Origin: Whitmania pigra
Taxonomy: Eukaryota; Annelida; Clitellata; Hirudinida; Haemopidae
NCBI GenBank assembly: GCA_021613335.1
Contig: JAJTWR010000386.1
Location: forward strand, 345,001 to 409,000
DNA length: 64,000 nucleotides
Direction: 5' to 3'
Shown here piece by piece: positions 45,614 to 54,986 of the stretch (position 1 is its first letter; each line of letters begins with the position of its first letter). Below the pieces are notes generated by a model that saw nothing but the letters and a program-made list of their open reading frames with translations, was not told the DNA's origin and searched no databases. The position numbers were made by a program, and so were the translations under genes.

Positions 45614-46451
45614 TTATTCCAAATCACTCGATCTGAGAAGATATAAATCCCTGCCCCATTCTGTCTGGCCAAAATGTTTCAAGATCTGCATGGAGCACTC
45701 AGAAGTCAGAAACTTGCACATATCGTTTCCAACGTCTTCTCTCCATTGCAAGGCTTCAAACTCCCGAAAAGGTTCACAATTTAATCGCTTTGATCTTCTT
45801 ACAGCAGACTTGTAACTCTTCCAAGATTGTGGTTCGAGAAGTATGTGATGGGAAATTGAACAGATGTATTTCAAAAAGTCTTTCAAGGATTCATCTCCAC
45901 CTATTAAATGAATCCACATAGTCACAGAAAAAACGAATATTATATCAAATTTTTTAACATTTTGTTTCTTCAGATATGCCTCAATAATTAAATGCCTGTC
46001 TTCCTTTGATGTTATGTTGGCCACTTTGAAATCCAAGTGCTCTGTGTCTGGATTGTTTTCAATGCTTCTCTCAATGCAAACTGAATCCAAATCAATGCCA
46101 AGAATTCTCATGTTGCGGGTTCCTTTGAAGTGATTCAATAACCTATAAGTTAGTTCCTGCAAGAAATAGATAAATAACTTTAAAAATAAGTTTAGGTCTA
46201 TGTTTTTACATAAAAAGCATGGAACATCCAAAATACATGCACACTGATTACAAAACTTATAGCATGTCAAAGACCGCCGTACCAAAAGAACTGACCCCGG
46301 AGTTGCATCCAACATCTAATGCAAAAACATTCCCGCTTAGTTTCAGATCCTCCAAAAGGTTACCCGAAATCAAACTTAATCGCTTCTCGGGAGGATTAAA
46401 AGAATAATAATTAATAAAATTTCCGTATCTCGCTGATCCAGGGTCCAACAT
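45614..46451 (-). CDS. BCDIN3D: BCDIN3D-type RNA 5'-monophosphate methyltransferase
   Basis: Two exons, 46451-46296 and 46156-45614, phase 0 junction, 232 aa. The N-terminus SARYGNFINYYSFNPPEKRL matches the family's entry motif. The SAM-binding motif I is FALDVGCNSG at the end of exon 1. The acidic ribose-binding position lies in ILGIDLDS, and the Bin3 signature is SVTMWIHLIGGDESLKDFL, then HHILLEPQSWKSYKSAVRRS. FGQTEWGRDLYLLR near the end corresponds to the family's terminal W-D-R block. BCDIN3D O-methylates the 5' monophosphate of tRNA-His and some pre-miRNAs, blocking Dicer; the related MEPCE caps 7SK RNA. The small size and single Bin3 domain favour BCDIN3D over MEPCE. Confidence 0.92.
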
Positions 46452-46884
46452 TGCGTGCGATTTATAGCGATAGAATCAACAAAATTTTATGTAACGAGTA
46501 ACGTTGTTTACAACTTAGGATATGATTAAATGTTAACTCATTTTTATTTGTATAAACAATTTTGCGCTTTAGAATGACAACATTCATGTAAATATTTTTA
46601 AGACAAAAATTAATTATGTTCTAATTATTTCCTTAACACTTTAAACCATTCCTTTTTCCGTGGCATCTTTTGCCAAGGCAATTTTTCAATCGATTGAGGA
46701 ACTTTTTTATGGATAAAAATACTAAGTTGAATCCAGCTTCAGCTTTAATGAGATTTTTATTTTGCTCGAAAAAAATTTAAAATTGATCCAATGAGACAGC
46801 AAAGTTTAGAATGTTCGCAAACTGTTAGAAAATCGTAAACGAGAGTTAATCGATGAAGAACTTAAAATTTCATCTCTGATAAAT

Positions 46885-47482
46885 TCAAGGCTTGCAAATG
46901 ATATAGGTGTGGTAATGGTCATAGAAGTATGACCACCATCTTCTCAAGGATCCATAACAAGTGGTTTTTCCGTTGCAAGTCTTAGAGTAGTTGTTGTATT
47001 TGCAATCCAGATCATTCACTCCAGGGACAAACCAACCAGACCAAGATCCGCCAGACCACTTCAATTTGTAGGCCACGATCTTTCCTCCTAAGAGCTCCTT
47101 CAAAAATAACGATTTTCACAGTTGGGCTAATAACGTCCATTTTCAATTTATTTATCTCGCTATAAGTTATTAATTACTTTGCTATAATGAGTGACTGCTT
47201 TTAAGTCATTTAATTTTATAATTCATAGCTCTGAAACTAATCAGATAACAAGAAATGATTAAGGAAACTCACGAGGTCCGTGGTTGAAGCAAGGCCGTTG
47301 CCCCACCATTGACATTGAGTGGATTTGGGGGGCTGGTTAGCCATCTCCACACACCCGGTCTGCTGTGAAACATCGTGGGCAATACAGTCACCAGTTGGAC
47401 ATTTGGCGTTGCATTTGCTGCAACCCTGTGCCTGGATGAAGACCAATGCAAGGCAGAATATTCCCAAGTAAATGGCACACAT
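46885..47482 (-). CDS. Secreted Cys/Trp-rich protein of unknown family
   Basis: Coding exons are 47482-47273 and 47097-46885, phase 0, 140 aa. A probable 5' UTR exon ends at the donor near 47580 and splices to the acceptor just before 47500. The first ~19 residues form a signal peptide (YLGIFCLALVFIQAQG). The mature protein is rich in cysteine (about eleven residues) and aromatics: CSKCNAKCPTGDC at the N-terminus, then TQCQWWGNG, WSGGSWSGWFVPGVNDLDC, and a C-terminal RRWWSYFYDHYHTYIICK. The even distribution of Cys suggests a disulphide-bonded extracellular domain of ~120 residues. I do not recognise the family. The exon 2 acceptor is AAG, slightly weak, but frame and composition support it. 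A defence or mucus role would be guesswork. Confidence 0.75.
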
Positions 47483-47589
47483 TCTTGATTTCCTGGAAGA
47501 TAAATTAATTTATTAATTTTATTTACAAAATAATTCACTAAATATTCATGAAAATAGGTTTGCATTTTTAAAAGACTTACAGTCAGACG

Positions 47590-49300
47590 TTTTCCTAGCA
47601 GGTTCGTAAGAAAATGTCTCTACAAGACGAAGTGACGCTGTTACTTTTATAGACAGCTCAAGCGCAGTAACACACCTAAAGTTGCACCTAAAAGTCACGT
47701 CATATATTGACATAAAATTTTAAAGTTGCAAACTTACGAACACGCAATGAAAGCATATCGATTGCAAGAATATAGATTAAAATCGATCCGCCTGTCCAAT
47801 AGTATCTGTTGCGTGGCGTCGGTCATTATAATAGCAATTTTTTTTATTTTATAATTTAACTTAACAAACAATAACAATAAATTTCATTTAATTAATGGAA
47901 AGTTATTGGTTGTTCTACATCGCACTCTTAGTTATGGTTATGAAGATTTAAGAAACTTACTGACATATGCAGAATACCCAATTCATTCTTTACAAGAATT
48001 TGTAAAACGTCTATTTGAATTAAATGATATAAATTCAAGTAATTGAATTACGCTCGTATATGGTTTTAAGAAAAAAAAATTTAAAATTAAAAACATTTAA
48101 AAATATTTTTTTTCGCATTTGAAATTTGATCCAAAAAATCCTACACTTGAGCGTTTCTTCGTTTCACAATTGCAATTAAAATTTAATTTACTTAAGCATT
48201 TCAGAAATGCTATTTTTGCATTTTGCTAGCACTAATATTTTAGGTATGTCGAATGTTTCGTGTGCGTCTGCTAAACAGCCCGCCTCAAAACTTTTAGTGA
48301 AAAAGACGACCTTAATCCTTTTCTTTTGGCGATTTTGACAGAATTTTTTTAAAAGTAAGAGTTCATACGAAAGAAAATTCCGACTACAAATGTAACGTAA
48401 ATTGTGGTGATTAATGAGCTCCCGCATTTCAGAGGCATAGGTAAGGGTTTTGGCATTCGGAGCGAATTTGATGCCCCTTTAAACACAAATAATTCGGTAT
48501 CCAATTTTGTCGCCCCTGGTAATTTGGTGTGTCCCCCTTTAAACATTTTTAACTTGACTGACTGTCCCCCTCCTCAGAGTCTTTCCACCCCTATCTATGC
48601 CACTGCCGTATATTCTAACTGCCGAATATTGTGACTTCTTTCACAATGGCAGAACGGAATCCTATTGTGAGAGTACCGCCCTAATCCACTAATAATGCAA
48701 CGGTTGTTGAATCGACAACGGCAACAACAACAACAATGAACACCAAAGTGATTAATGTGTTGTTACCGTTGAAATTCTTAGTCATAAGGAAGTTATTGTT
48801 ATAAATAAATATAAATTGTTATTGAAACATTGTTGAAATTCTTAAGCATGACCTATTTTCACTACTTCATAATACCTTCATGACTAATTTATTTAAGACG
48901 CAATGGAATCAATCAAGAGGCGCAAAAGCTATTCTCAAAATCATTAATATTATATCCACGCACCTTTAATTGTTAAAATCGAAATATGCAAATTAAACTT
49001 CATTACAGCTTCACGATATGGAGAGAATGATGATGTTCACCCAAATTCTGTTTATCGTTTACTTCCGTCAGTGTGCTCTGCATATAACCAGCGCTTGAAT
49101 GATTCTCAATTTAAAAAGCTCAATTTAAAAAACAAAAATAAAATTAAATTATGTTCTATAGGAACTAGGAGCGGGAACTTTCCTTTGTTTCACCTACCAG
49201 TGTGTTAGTTGTTTGTTTGTCGTTAATAAAGTTGTTGCGTTTTTACTGTATTGTTTTTCCTTGATAAAGGCAAGTCACAACACATTAATTTAAACAAAAT
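47590..49300. other. Intergenic DNA, likely old repeat sequence
   Basis: No supportable gene. 48420-48600 is richer in CCCCT strings (GCCCCTTTAAACACAAATAA, GTCCCCCTTTAAACATTTTT) and looks like an interspersed-repeat end. A short AAC run lies at 48722-48738. The rest is AT-rich. Confidence 0.4.
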
Positions 49301-49318
49301 AATATTTCAAATCTATAT

Positions 49319-49990
49319 AAATAAAAGTGAAAGTGCGTTTGTGAGGTGGATCGTTTTGATTGGAAAATAAATAAAAATTTTAGCTTTGTAAATATACAGT
49401 TTAAGTTGTATTCTGTTTGGTTCTAGTTGTAGAACTAGCGGTATGAGCGACCCCTTGCATGACATTATTAAAGCACAAAATTACATAAATCGTCAGTGGC
49501 TCAGGTGAACTGATGCTATATTTAGGTGTTACATGCCAAAAACGTTTTTTATGTCAATGCCATTAATGAGCATTCAGAACGAAACATCAGGCGAGGCATC
49601 AGCACACAAGTCCGTCGATATTGTAACGAATCAAGAAGTTGTTGTTAATTAACAAAGTGAATTCCTGAATTCACTTGATTTGCCTGTCATGCCAATGCAT
49701 ATTTTAAAATTGAAAACTGGGGTGCCCATCATTCTTTTCCAAAACATAAATTCACCACGACTTTGCAATAGTGCCAGGCTATCAGTTAAAAAGGTGATAA
49801 GCAATCGTCGAAGATACAATTTAAATGAAAAATTTAAAGACGTTCTGTTGTCACGCATCCCTATCATTACGACAGATATGCCATTCGAATTCAAACATCT
49901 GCAGTTTCCGGTATGACTCGATTTTGCAATGACCATCCAAATTTGAAAACCCATGCTTCTCATATAGACAGCTGCATGTGGCATGCTCAC
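49319..49990 (+). mobile_element. Helitron-type PIF1 helicase fragment (fossil)
   Basis: The recognisable part runs from about 49600 to 49990: SVDIVTNQEVVVN, a stop, then EFLNSLDLP, and MHILKLKTGVPIILFQNINS with PRLCNSARL, IPIITTDMPFEFKHLQFPV, LDFAMTI and, in another frame, SYRQLHVACS. These match in order the C-terminal third of the PIF1-like helicase encoded by Helitrons (GxPxxLLRNLNPPRLCNGTRL, PFEFKRLQFPV, FAMTINK, SHGQLYVACSR). Stops and frameshifts show it is inactive. The sequence from 49319 (CTATATAAATAAAAGTGAAA) resembles AT-rich element-end sequence but is not diagnostic. It ends ~220 bases upstream of MFAP1 on the same strand. Confidence 0.8.
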
Positions 49991-50212
49991 AAATCTGAAA
50001 AATTTCTGATTTATTCTTGTATTCTCAAAATTTATTACTTTATTTAACAAAATAATTAAATTAATAACATAATTAAATTTTGACATTTTTATTCAACATC
50101 TTTTATTCGATACTAAACAGCATTTCAGGCATAAAATAAAACTAAGTAATTCATCGCAATCATTACAGCCACTAACTTTTCCTTAAAAAGTTATAACCAC
50201 CGATAGACAAAC

Positions 50213-51694
50213 ATGAACGTACTAGCACCAAAACCAATTATTCTCTCAACCGCTGGGGCCATTCCGGTCAGAAACGAGAAGGGTCAAATCAGGATGGAAA
50301 AAACTAAAGTCACCAGATATTATCCTGGAAAGAGACCTGCATATGCACCTGAGAACTCAGACGAAGAGGAAGATGAGTTTGTTTGTGATTCTCATCGCAA
50401 GCTACCAAATGACAAAATTGTCATCGAAACATACCGCATAAAAATTGAAAATGAAACAGAGCCAGTTCGAGATGTGAGGTTGCAGAGATTAATGGAGATT
50501 AAGAATATGAATGAGGACGATGCTGAAATTAGTAGAAATTTAACTTCTTCTGGAAGAAAGGTGGAAGTGATAAATATGGAAATCAAGATAAAAGAGGAAC
50601 CTGAACATTCTGTGATGGATGATACATACGAAACATACCGCATAAAAATTGAAAATGAAACAGAGCCAGTTCGAGATGTGAGGTTGCAGAGATTAATGGA
50701 GATTAAGAATATGAATGAGGACGATGCTGAAATTAGTAAAAATTTAACTTCTTCTGGAAGAAAGGTGGAAGTGATAAATATGGAAATCAAGATAAAAGAG
50801 GAACCTGAACATTCTGTGATGGATGAGGAACTCATTGATGACAAAATCCAAACTCGACGACAGGAGATTCTGAGGAAGAGAGCCTCAATGATGAAGGAGG
50901 AAGGCGAGGAGATGATGCTCAAGTTGGAAGACAATTCCACGGAAGATGAAGAAGACTCAGAATACGAGGAAGACTCGGAACCAGAGGAAACGCGTTATCT
51001 ATGGCAACCGTTATTTATAAGAAAAAGTGACAGAATTACAAAACAAGGAACGGAGGGGCAGTCCCAGAGTAATGAAAAAAAAGAAATTGAAATTTCACGA
51101 GTAAGGCGTGAGTCGACTCTTCATTTAATCGAGCTGATGAAGAACCAAGAAGCCATTGAAGCAACGGCCAAATCCGTGGAAGAAGTTCTTACTGACGATG
51201 AAAATGAAAAAGAGTCATACCACGTTTGGAGGCTGAGAGAACTGGCGAGGTTCAAAAGGAACAAAGAAGAGAGAGAGAAGCAAGTCAAAGAAAAGGAGGA
51301 AATCGAGAGACAACACAACCTGACGGAAGAGGAACGCCTTAAGGAGCTGGAATCAAATCCAAAGACAGTAACAAACAAATTGAACAAAGGCAAGTACAAA
51401 TTCCTCCAGAAATACTATCACAGGGGTGCATTTTACCTCGACGAAGAGAACGAGCTTCTGAAAAGAGACATAACAGCACCCACCCTTGAAGATCACTTTG
51501 ACAAGACTGTCCTTCCCAAAGCCCTTCAAGTCAAAAACTTTGGAAAGGTCGGTCGGTCAAAGTACACCCATCTGGTTGACCAGGATACTACCAAGTTTGA
51601 CAGTCCTTGGGCGATTGGGAAAAACTTTGAGCTATGCAAAACCAGAAGAGGTGGCATGAAAGAACCTGAGGCTAAAAGAATCCGTGTTAATTAA
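50213..51694 (+). CDS. MFAP1: Microfibril-associated protein 1, spliceosome component
   Basis: One uninterrupted frame of 493 codons from ATG at 50213. The C-terminal half is the conserved MFAP1 domain: LWQPLFIRKSDR, then YHVWRLRELARFKRNKEERE, the strongly conserved NKGKYKFLQKYYHRGAFYLD, APTLEDHFDKTVLPKALQVK and SKYTHLVDQDTTKFDSPW. The N-terminus (PIPVRNEKGQI type, RYYPGKRPAYA) and acidic/charged middle also fit. Despite its name, MFAP1 is a nuclear protein of the spliceosomal B complex that interacts with PRPF38A and is needed for pre-mRNA splicing. Oddities: residues ~72-139 are repeated almost perfectly at 140-207. Without the extra copy the length would be 425, close to human (439). No intron is seen, so this may be a naturally intronless locus or an expressed retrocopy. 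Confidence 0.95.
   Translation: MNVLAPKPIILSTAGAIPVRNEKGQIRMEKTKVTRYYPGKRPAYAPENSDEEEDEFVCDSHRKLPNDKIVIETYRIKIENETEPVRDVRLQRLMEIKNMNEDDAEISRNLTSSGRKVEVINMEIKIKEEPEHSVMDDTYETYRIKIENETEPVRDVRLQRLMEIKNMNEDDAEISKNLTSSGRKVEVINMEIKIKEEPEHSVMDEELIDDKIQTRRQEILRKRASMMKEEGEEMMLKLEDNSTEDEEDSEYEEDSEPEETRYLWQPLFIRKSDRITKQGTEGQSQSNEKKEIEISRVRRESTLHLIELMKNQEAIEATAKSVEEVLTDDENEKESYHVWRLRELARFKRNKEEREKQVKEKEEIERQHNLTEEERLKELESNPKTVTNKLNKGKYKFLQKYYHRGAFYLDEENELLKRDITAPTLEDHFDKTVLPKALQVKNFGKVGRSKYTHLVDQDTTKFDSPWAIGKNFELCKTRRGGMKEPEAKRIRVN
50426..50833 (+). repeat. In-frame 204-bp tandem duplication inside MFAP1
   Basis: Two direct copies begin GAAACATACCGCATAAAAAT at 50426 and 50630, offset exactly 204 bases (68 codons). 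I see a single difference over ~190 bases (AGA versus AAA, Arg to Lys in DDAEIS(R/K)NLTSS) before divergence at the end of copy 2. The block encodes TYRIKIENETEPVRDVRLQR and following. Confidence 0.95.
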
Positions 51695-52616
51695 ATTTTA
51701 ATTTATTAAGATCCAATGGATTTTTGATGCTTCAAAATTTTATTAGTAAAAAGGGCTCATATTTATTTTGGACTTCAAAAACCAACCAATCAACTATTCA
51801 ACCAATCATCCATCTAAACATTCAGCCACTAATATATCTGAAAAATTCAAGCAAGATAACTTGAAATTTATTTCAAGATATTTTAATATTATTTATATAT
51901 ATTTAAAGGTATTTAAATATTATTTATTAAAATTATTTTTCTTAAAATTAAAAAACCTTTCTCTTGAAATACATTGCTATCCTTAAAATCCATGTTCTTT
52001 ATCTTTCGTTTAATTTTTTTTAACAAATCCCGCGACTTTTAAGCAAATTTTCTGTTATGGCGTATTTTGTTATTTGTTCTGCGGGAACACATTGTACAAT
52101 CGACAATTAATTATTATTTTATTTCTTAAATGGATGTGTATGTAAATAATAATGACTATTATGGTGGAGTTAAAAATAATAATAATTCTAATTATAATTA
52201 TATTGTATTTTTAATATTAATTTGTTCAAAGATCAATTTCCAGTTGCGAACAGAAACGATACAATGCCCTGCATTCAAAGCAGAACACAAGACGTAACAC
52301 AATACAACGTAATGTAATATAATATAAAATACGAATGCCTTTATATTATTAAAAAGAATCCGCTGAATTGGACGGTTGTAAAAAGATTTTTTTTTAAATT
52401 ATTTAATTTTCACGGTTCAAAGAATGCCTTACAAAATATCACAATTTAAAAAAAGTACTCTGATCTTAATCAAATAAACTGACTTAGAAATAAGTCGATT
52501 AAGCAAAAATCAAACACAATGCTATGTCATCTTAGCTGGCGATATTCGTACCAACTTTACCAATTCAATGTCAATCGACTTCAGATGAAAGCAGTGCGCG
52601 CCTAAAAGACACTGAA
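51695..52616. other. Intergenic downstream of MFAP1
   Basis: AT-rich 3' flank with no gene. AACCAACCAATCAACTATTC-type short repeats lie at 51780-51810. The remainder is AT-rich and unique-looking. Confidence 0.45.
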
Positions 52617-52631
52617 GTGTCTGTATTATTA

Positions 52632-52708
<77 letters not shown>

Positions 52709-52819
52709 GTTATCATTATCATTATTATCATTATATTATTATTATTATTATTATTATTGTTATCATTATCATTATTATTATTATTACTATTATTATCATT
52801 ATTATTACTATTATTATCA

Positions 52820-52850
<31 letters not shown>

Positions 52851-52896
52851 TATTAGCATTATTATTATTATTATTATTACTATTACTATTACTATT

Positions 52897-52927
<31 letters not shown>

Positions 52928-52932
52928 CTGTT

Positions 52933-52974
<42 letters not shown>

Positions 52975-53035
52975 GTTATCATTATCATTATTATTATTAT
53001 TACTATTATTATCATTATTATTACTATTATTATCA

Positions 53036-53066
<31 letters not shown>

Positions 53067-53112
53067 TATTAGCATTATTATTATTATTATTATTACTATT
53101 ACTATTACTATT

Positions 53113-53143
<31 letters not shown>

Positions 53144-53148
53144 CTGTT

Positions 53149-53181
<33 letters not shown>

Positions 53182-53226
53182 GTTATTGTTATTGTTATTG
53201 TCATTATTATTATTATTATTACTGTT

Positions 53227-53259
<33 letters not shown>

Positions 53260-53323
53260 GTTATTGTTATTGTTATTGTTAGTGTTATTGTTTGTGTTAT
53301 TGTTATTGTTATTGTTATTGTTA

Positions 53324-53388
<65 letters not shown>

Positions 53389-53428
53389 GTTATTGTTATT
53401 GTTATTATTGTTATTATTGTTATTGTTA

Positions 53429-53526
<98 letters not shown>

Positions 53527-53554
53527 GTTATTGTTATTGTTATTGTTATTGTTA

Positions 53555-53588
<34 letters not shown>
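52617..53588. repeat. ~970-bp (ATT)n block with higher-order repeat structure
   Basis: ATT units carry GTT, CAT and ACT variants that are not random. The pattern of variants over 52757-52970 recurs at about 52976-53190, an offset of ~218 bases, and the second half is a mixture of (GTT ATT)n and pure ATT blocks. Long Leu, Ile and Tyr frames on both strands are artefacts. Confidence 0.95.
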
Positions 53589-53589
<1 letters not shown>

Positions 53590-53819
53590 GGCTTAGTTGT
53601 CATTCCAAGGATTCCAGTAATCGTGACAGCATCCCATATTCAGACCTCCTAATCGATTTTCATTTGCAAATCTCAAGGCCTATCGTTAAATATATTCACA
53701 TGATCTTGGTAACTAATTAGTATGCAAATGTATTTAATCGACTTATTTTTAGTTAAATGTTACCAAACCTAGTCGTGAAAGAGATTGTATTATAAATAAC
53801 ATATTTTTATATTTCATTC

Positions 53820-54366
53820 ACTTATGCTGTCGTTGCAGTAGCTCAGAACAGTTTCTGGAAAATTAATCTTTGTTACGATTTCAAGTAGAATGTAGTTTAC
53901 AACATATATCTAACATTGTCTAGTAATGGTGTACTTTCCGGACAGAAACCTTGGGGATACCCCATATTTTCGTGATAACTCTTTAAATAGAAGTTTGATT
54001 TTACTCAATTTTATACATAATATATCTTATTGTAGACAAAACCTCCTGCAAAATTTCAAAGAAATTTAACAAGTGGATCTTGTAAAATATGTAAAATAGC
54101 ATTTTAGAGCTGTTTAAAAAACTTATATCCAATAAAACCTGGAATTTTTCATAGTTATGAAACCAAAATGCACTTTATGCAAATATTATCGATACATAAA
54201 CCCAAAATGAGTTAAAAAATTAATGTGACGTTTATCAAAATACTATTTTATAAATCGTTGGAGGAAATATGTTGTCTTAATATGACATCAAAACGTTCAC
54301 GAAAAACTAACCCATGAGGCAGGCAAACATCAGGATTGCTAGAAGAAAAACCCACACAGTCTTCAT
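53820..54366 (-). pseudogene. Decayed copy of a small secreted Cys-rich peptide gene
   Basis: Exon 1 (54366-54312) encodes an 18-residue signal peptide, MKTVWVFLLAILMFACLM, with a GTTAGT donor in phase 1. It is nearly identical to exon 1 of the copy at 59409. The exon 2 equivalent starts after TTTTCCAG at 53854 and encodes ETVLSYCND, but it is six bases shorter and its donor reads ATAAGT instead of GTAAGT. No third exon is found before the (ATT)n block. The flanks (54250-54545) match 59310-59590 closely, so the two loci arose by segmental duplication. Confidence 0.7.
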
Positions 54367-54986
54367 CTTTAATGATGTCTGAGTTTAACCTCTCATTGAA
54401 CACTTTTATAGATTTAATTTTCATGCTTGATGAAATTTTTGAGTTAATAAAATATTTTAAAATGGGTTTATCCTGGCCACAACATCTGCCACAAAACATC
54501 AAAAATGACTTCGTTTCCTTTAAAAAGACCTCACATAACCATATCTAATCAATGATGTTCAATTTCAAAATAACAATTAAAATTTGAATTCAACACATTT
54601 TTCGATGGCATTTACGATATCTTATGTTTATTGTTCCACGTGGTGATGACAGTAACGTGAGAACCACAATGGGATATTTAAAAAAAAAAAAACTTTATTA
54701 ACTAAAATTCATAAAGTCTCAAATAGGTTTATTAATTAATGACAAAATTTTAACTTTTAATTCAAATTTATTTTTTCCGATTGTCACTGCAACGTGTCTT
54801 GAAAGGTTTTGCTGTTCATTTTCCGTAAAAACTTGAAACTGAGAAAAACATAATTTAAAAATCAAGATTAACAGTTGTATATAAATTTTATTTATATTAA
54901 TTATATAACAATAATAATGATAATCATATAATAATGGTATTAAACAATTATTTATTATTCGTGTAATCGATATTAGGTCGACAGTG

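Noticed and set aside
49649..50086. 145-aa minus-strand frame upstream of MFAP1
   Set aside because: The plus strand carries recognisable Helitron helicase blocks over the same bases, so the minus frame is a shadow.
50392..50940. 182-aa minus-strand frame with an internal repeat
   Set aside because: It is the antisense reading of the duplicated MFAP1 block.
52731..53603. 290-residue Ile/Thr-rich and 277-residue Leu-rich frames
   Set aside because: Both strands of an (ATT)n tract stay open because its codons include no stop; there is no real protein composition.
54248..54502. 84-aa minus-strand frame, with a similar frame at 59219-59467
   Set aside because: The similarity of the two frames comes from segmental duplication; the supported coding part is the signal-peptide exon in a different frame of the same strand.
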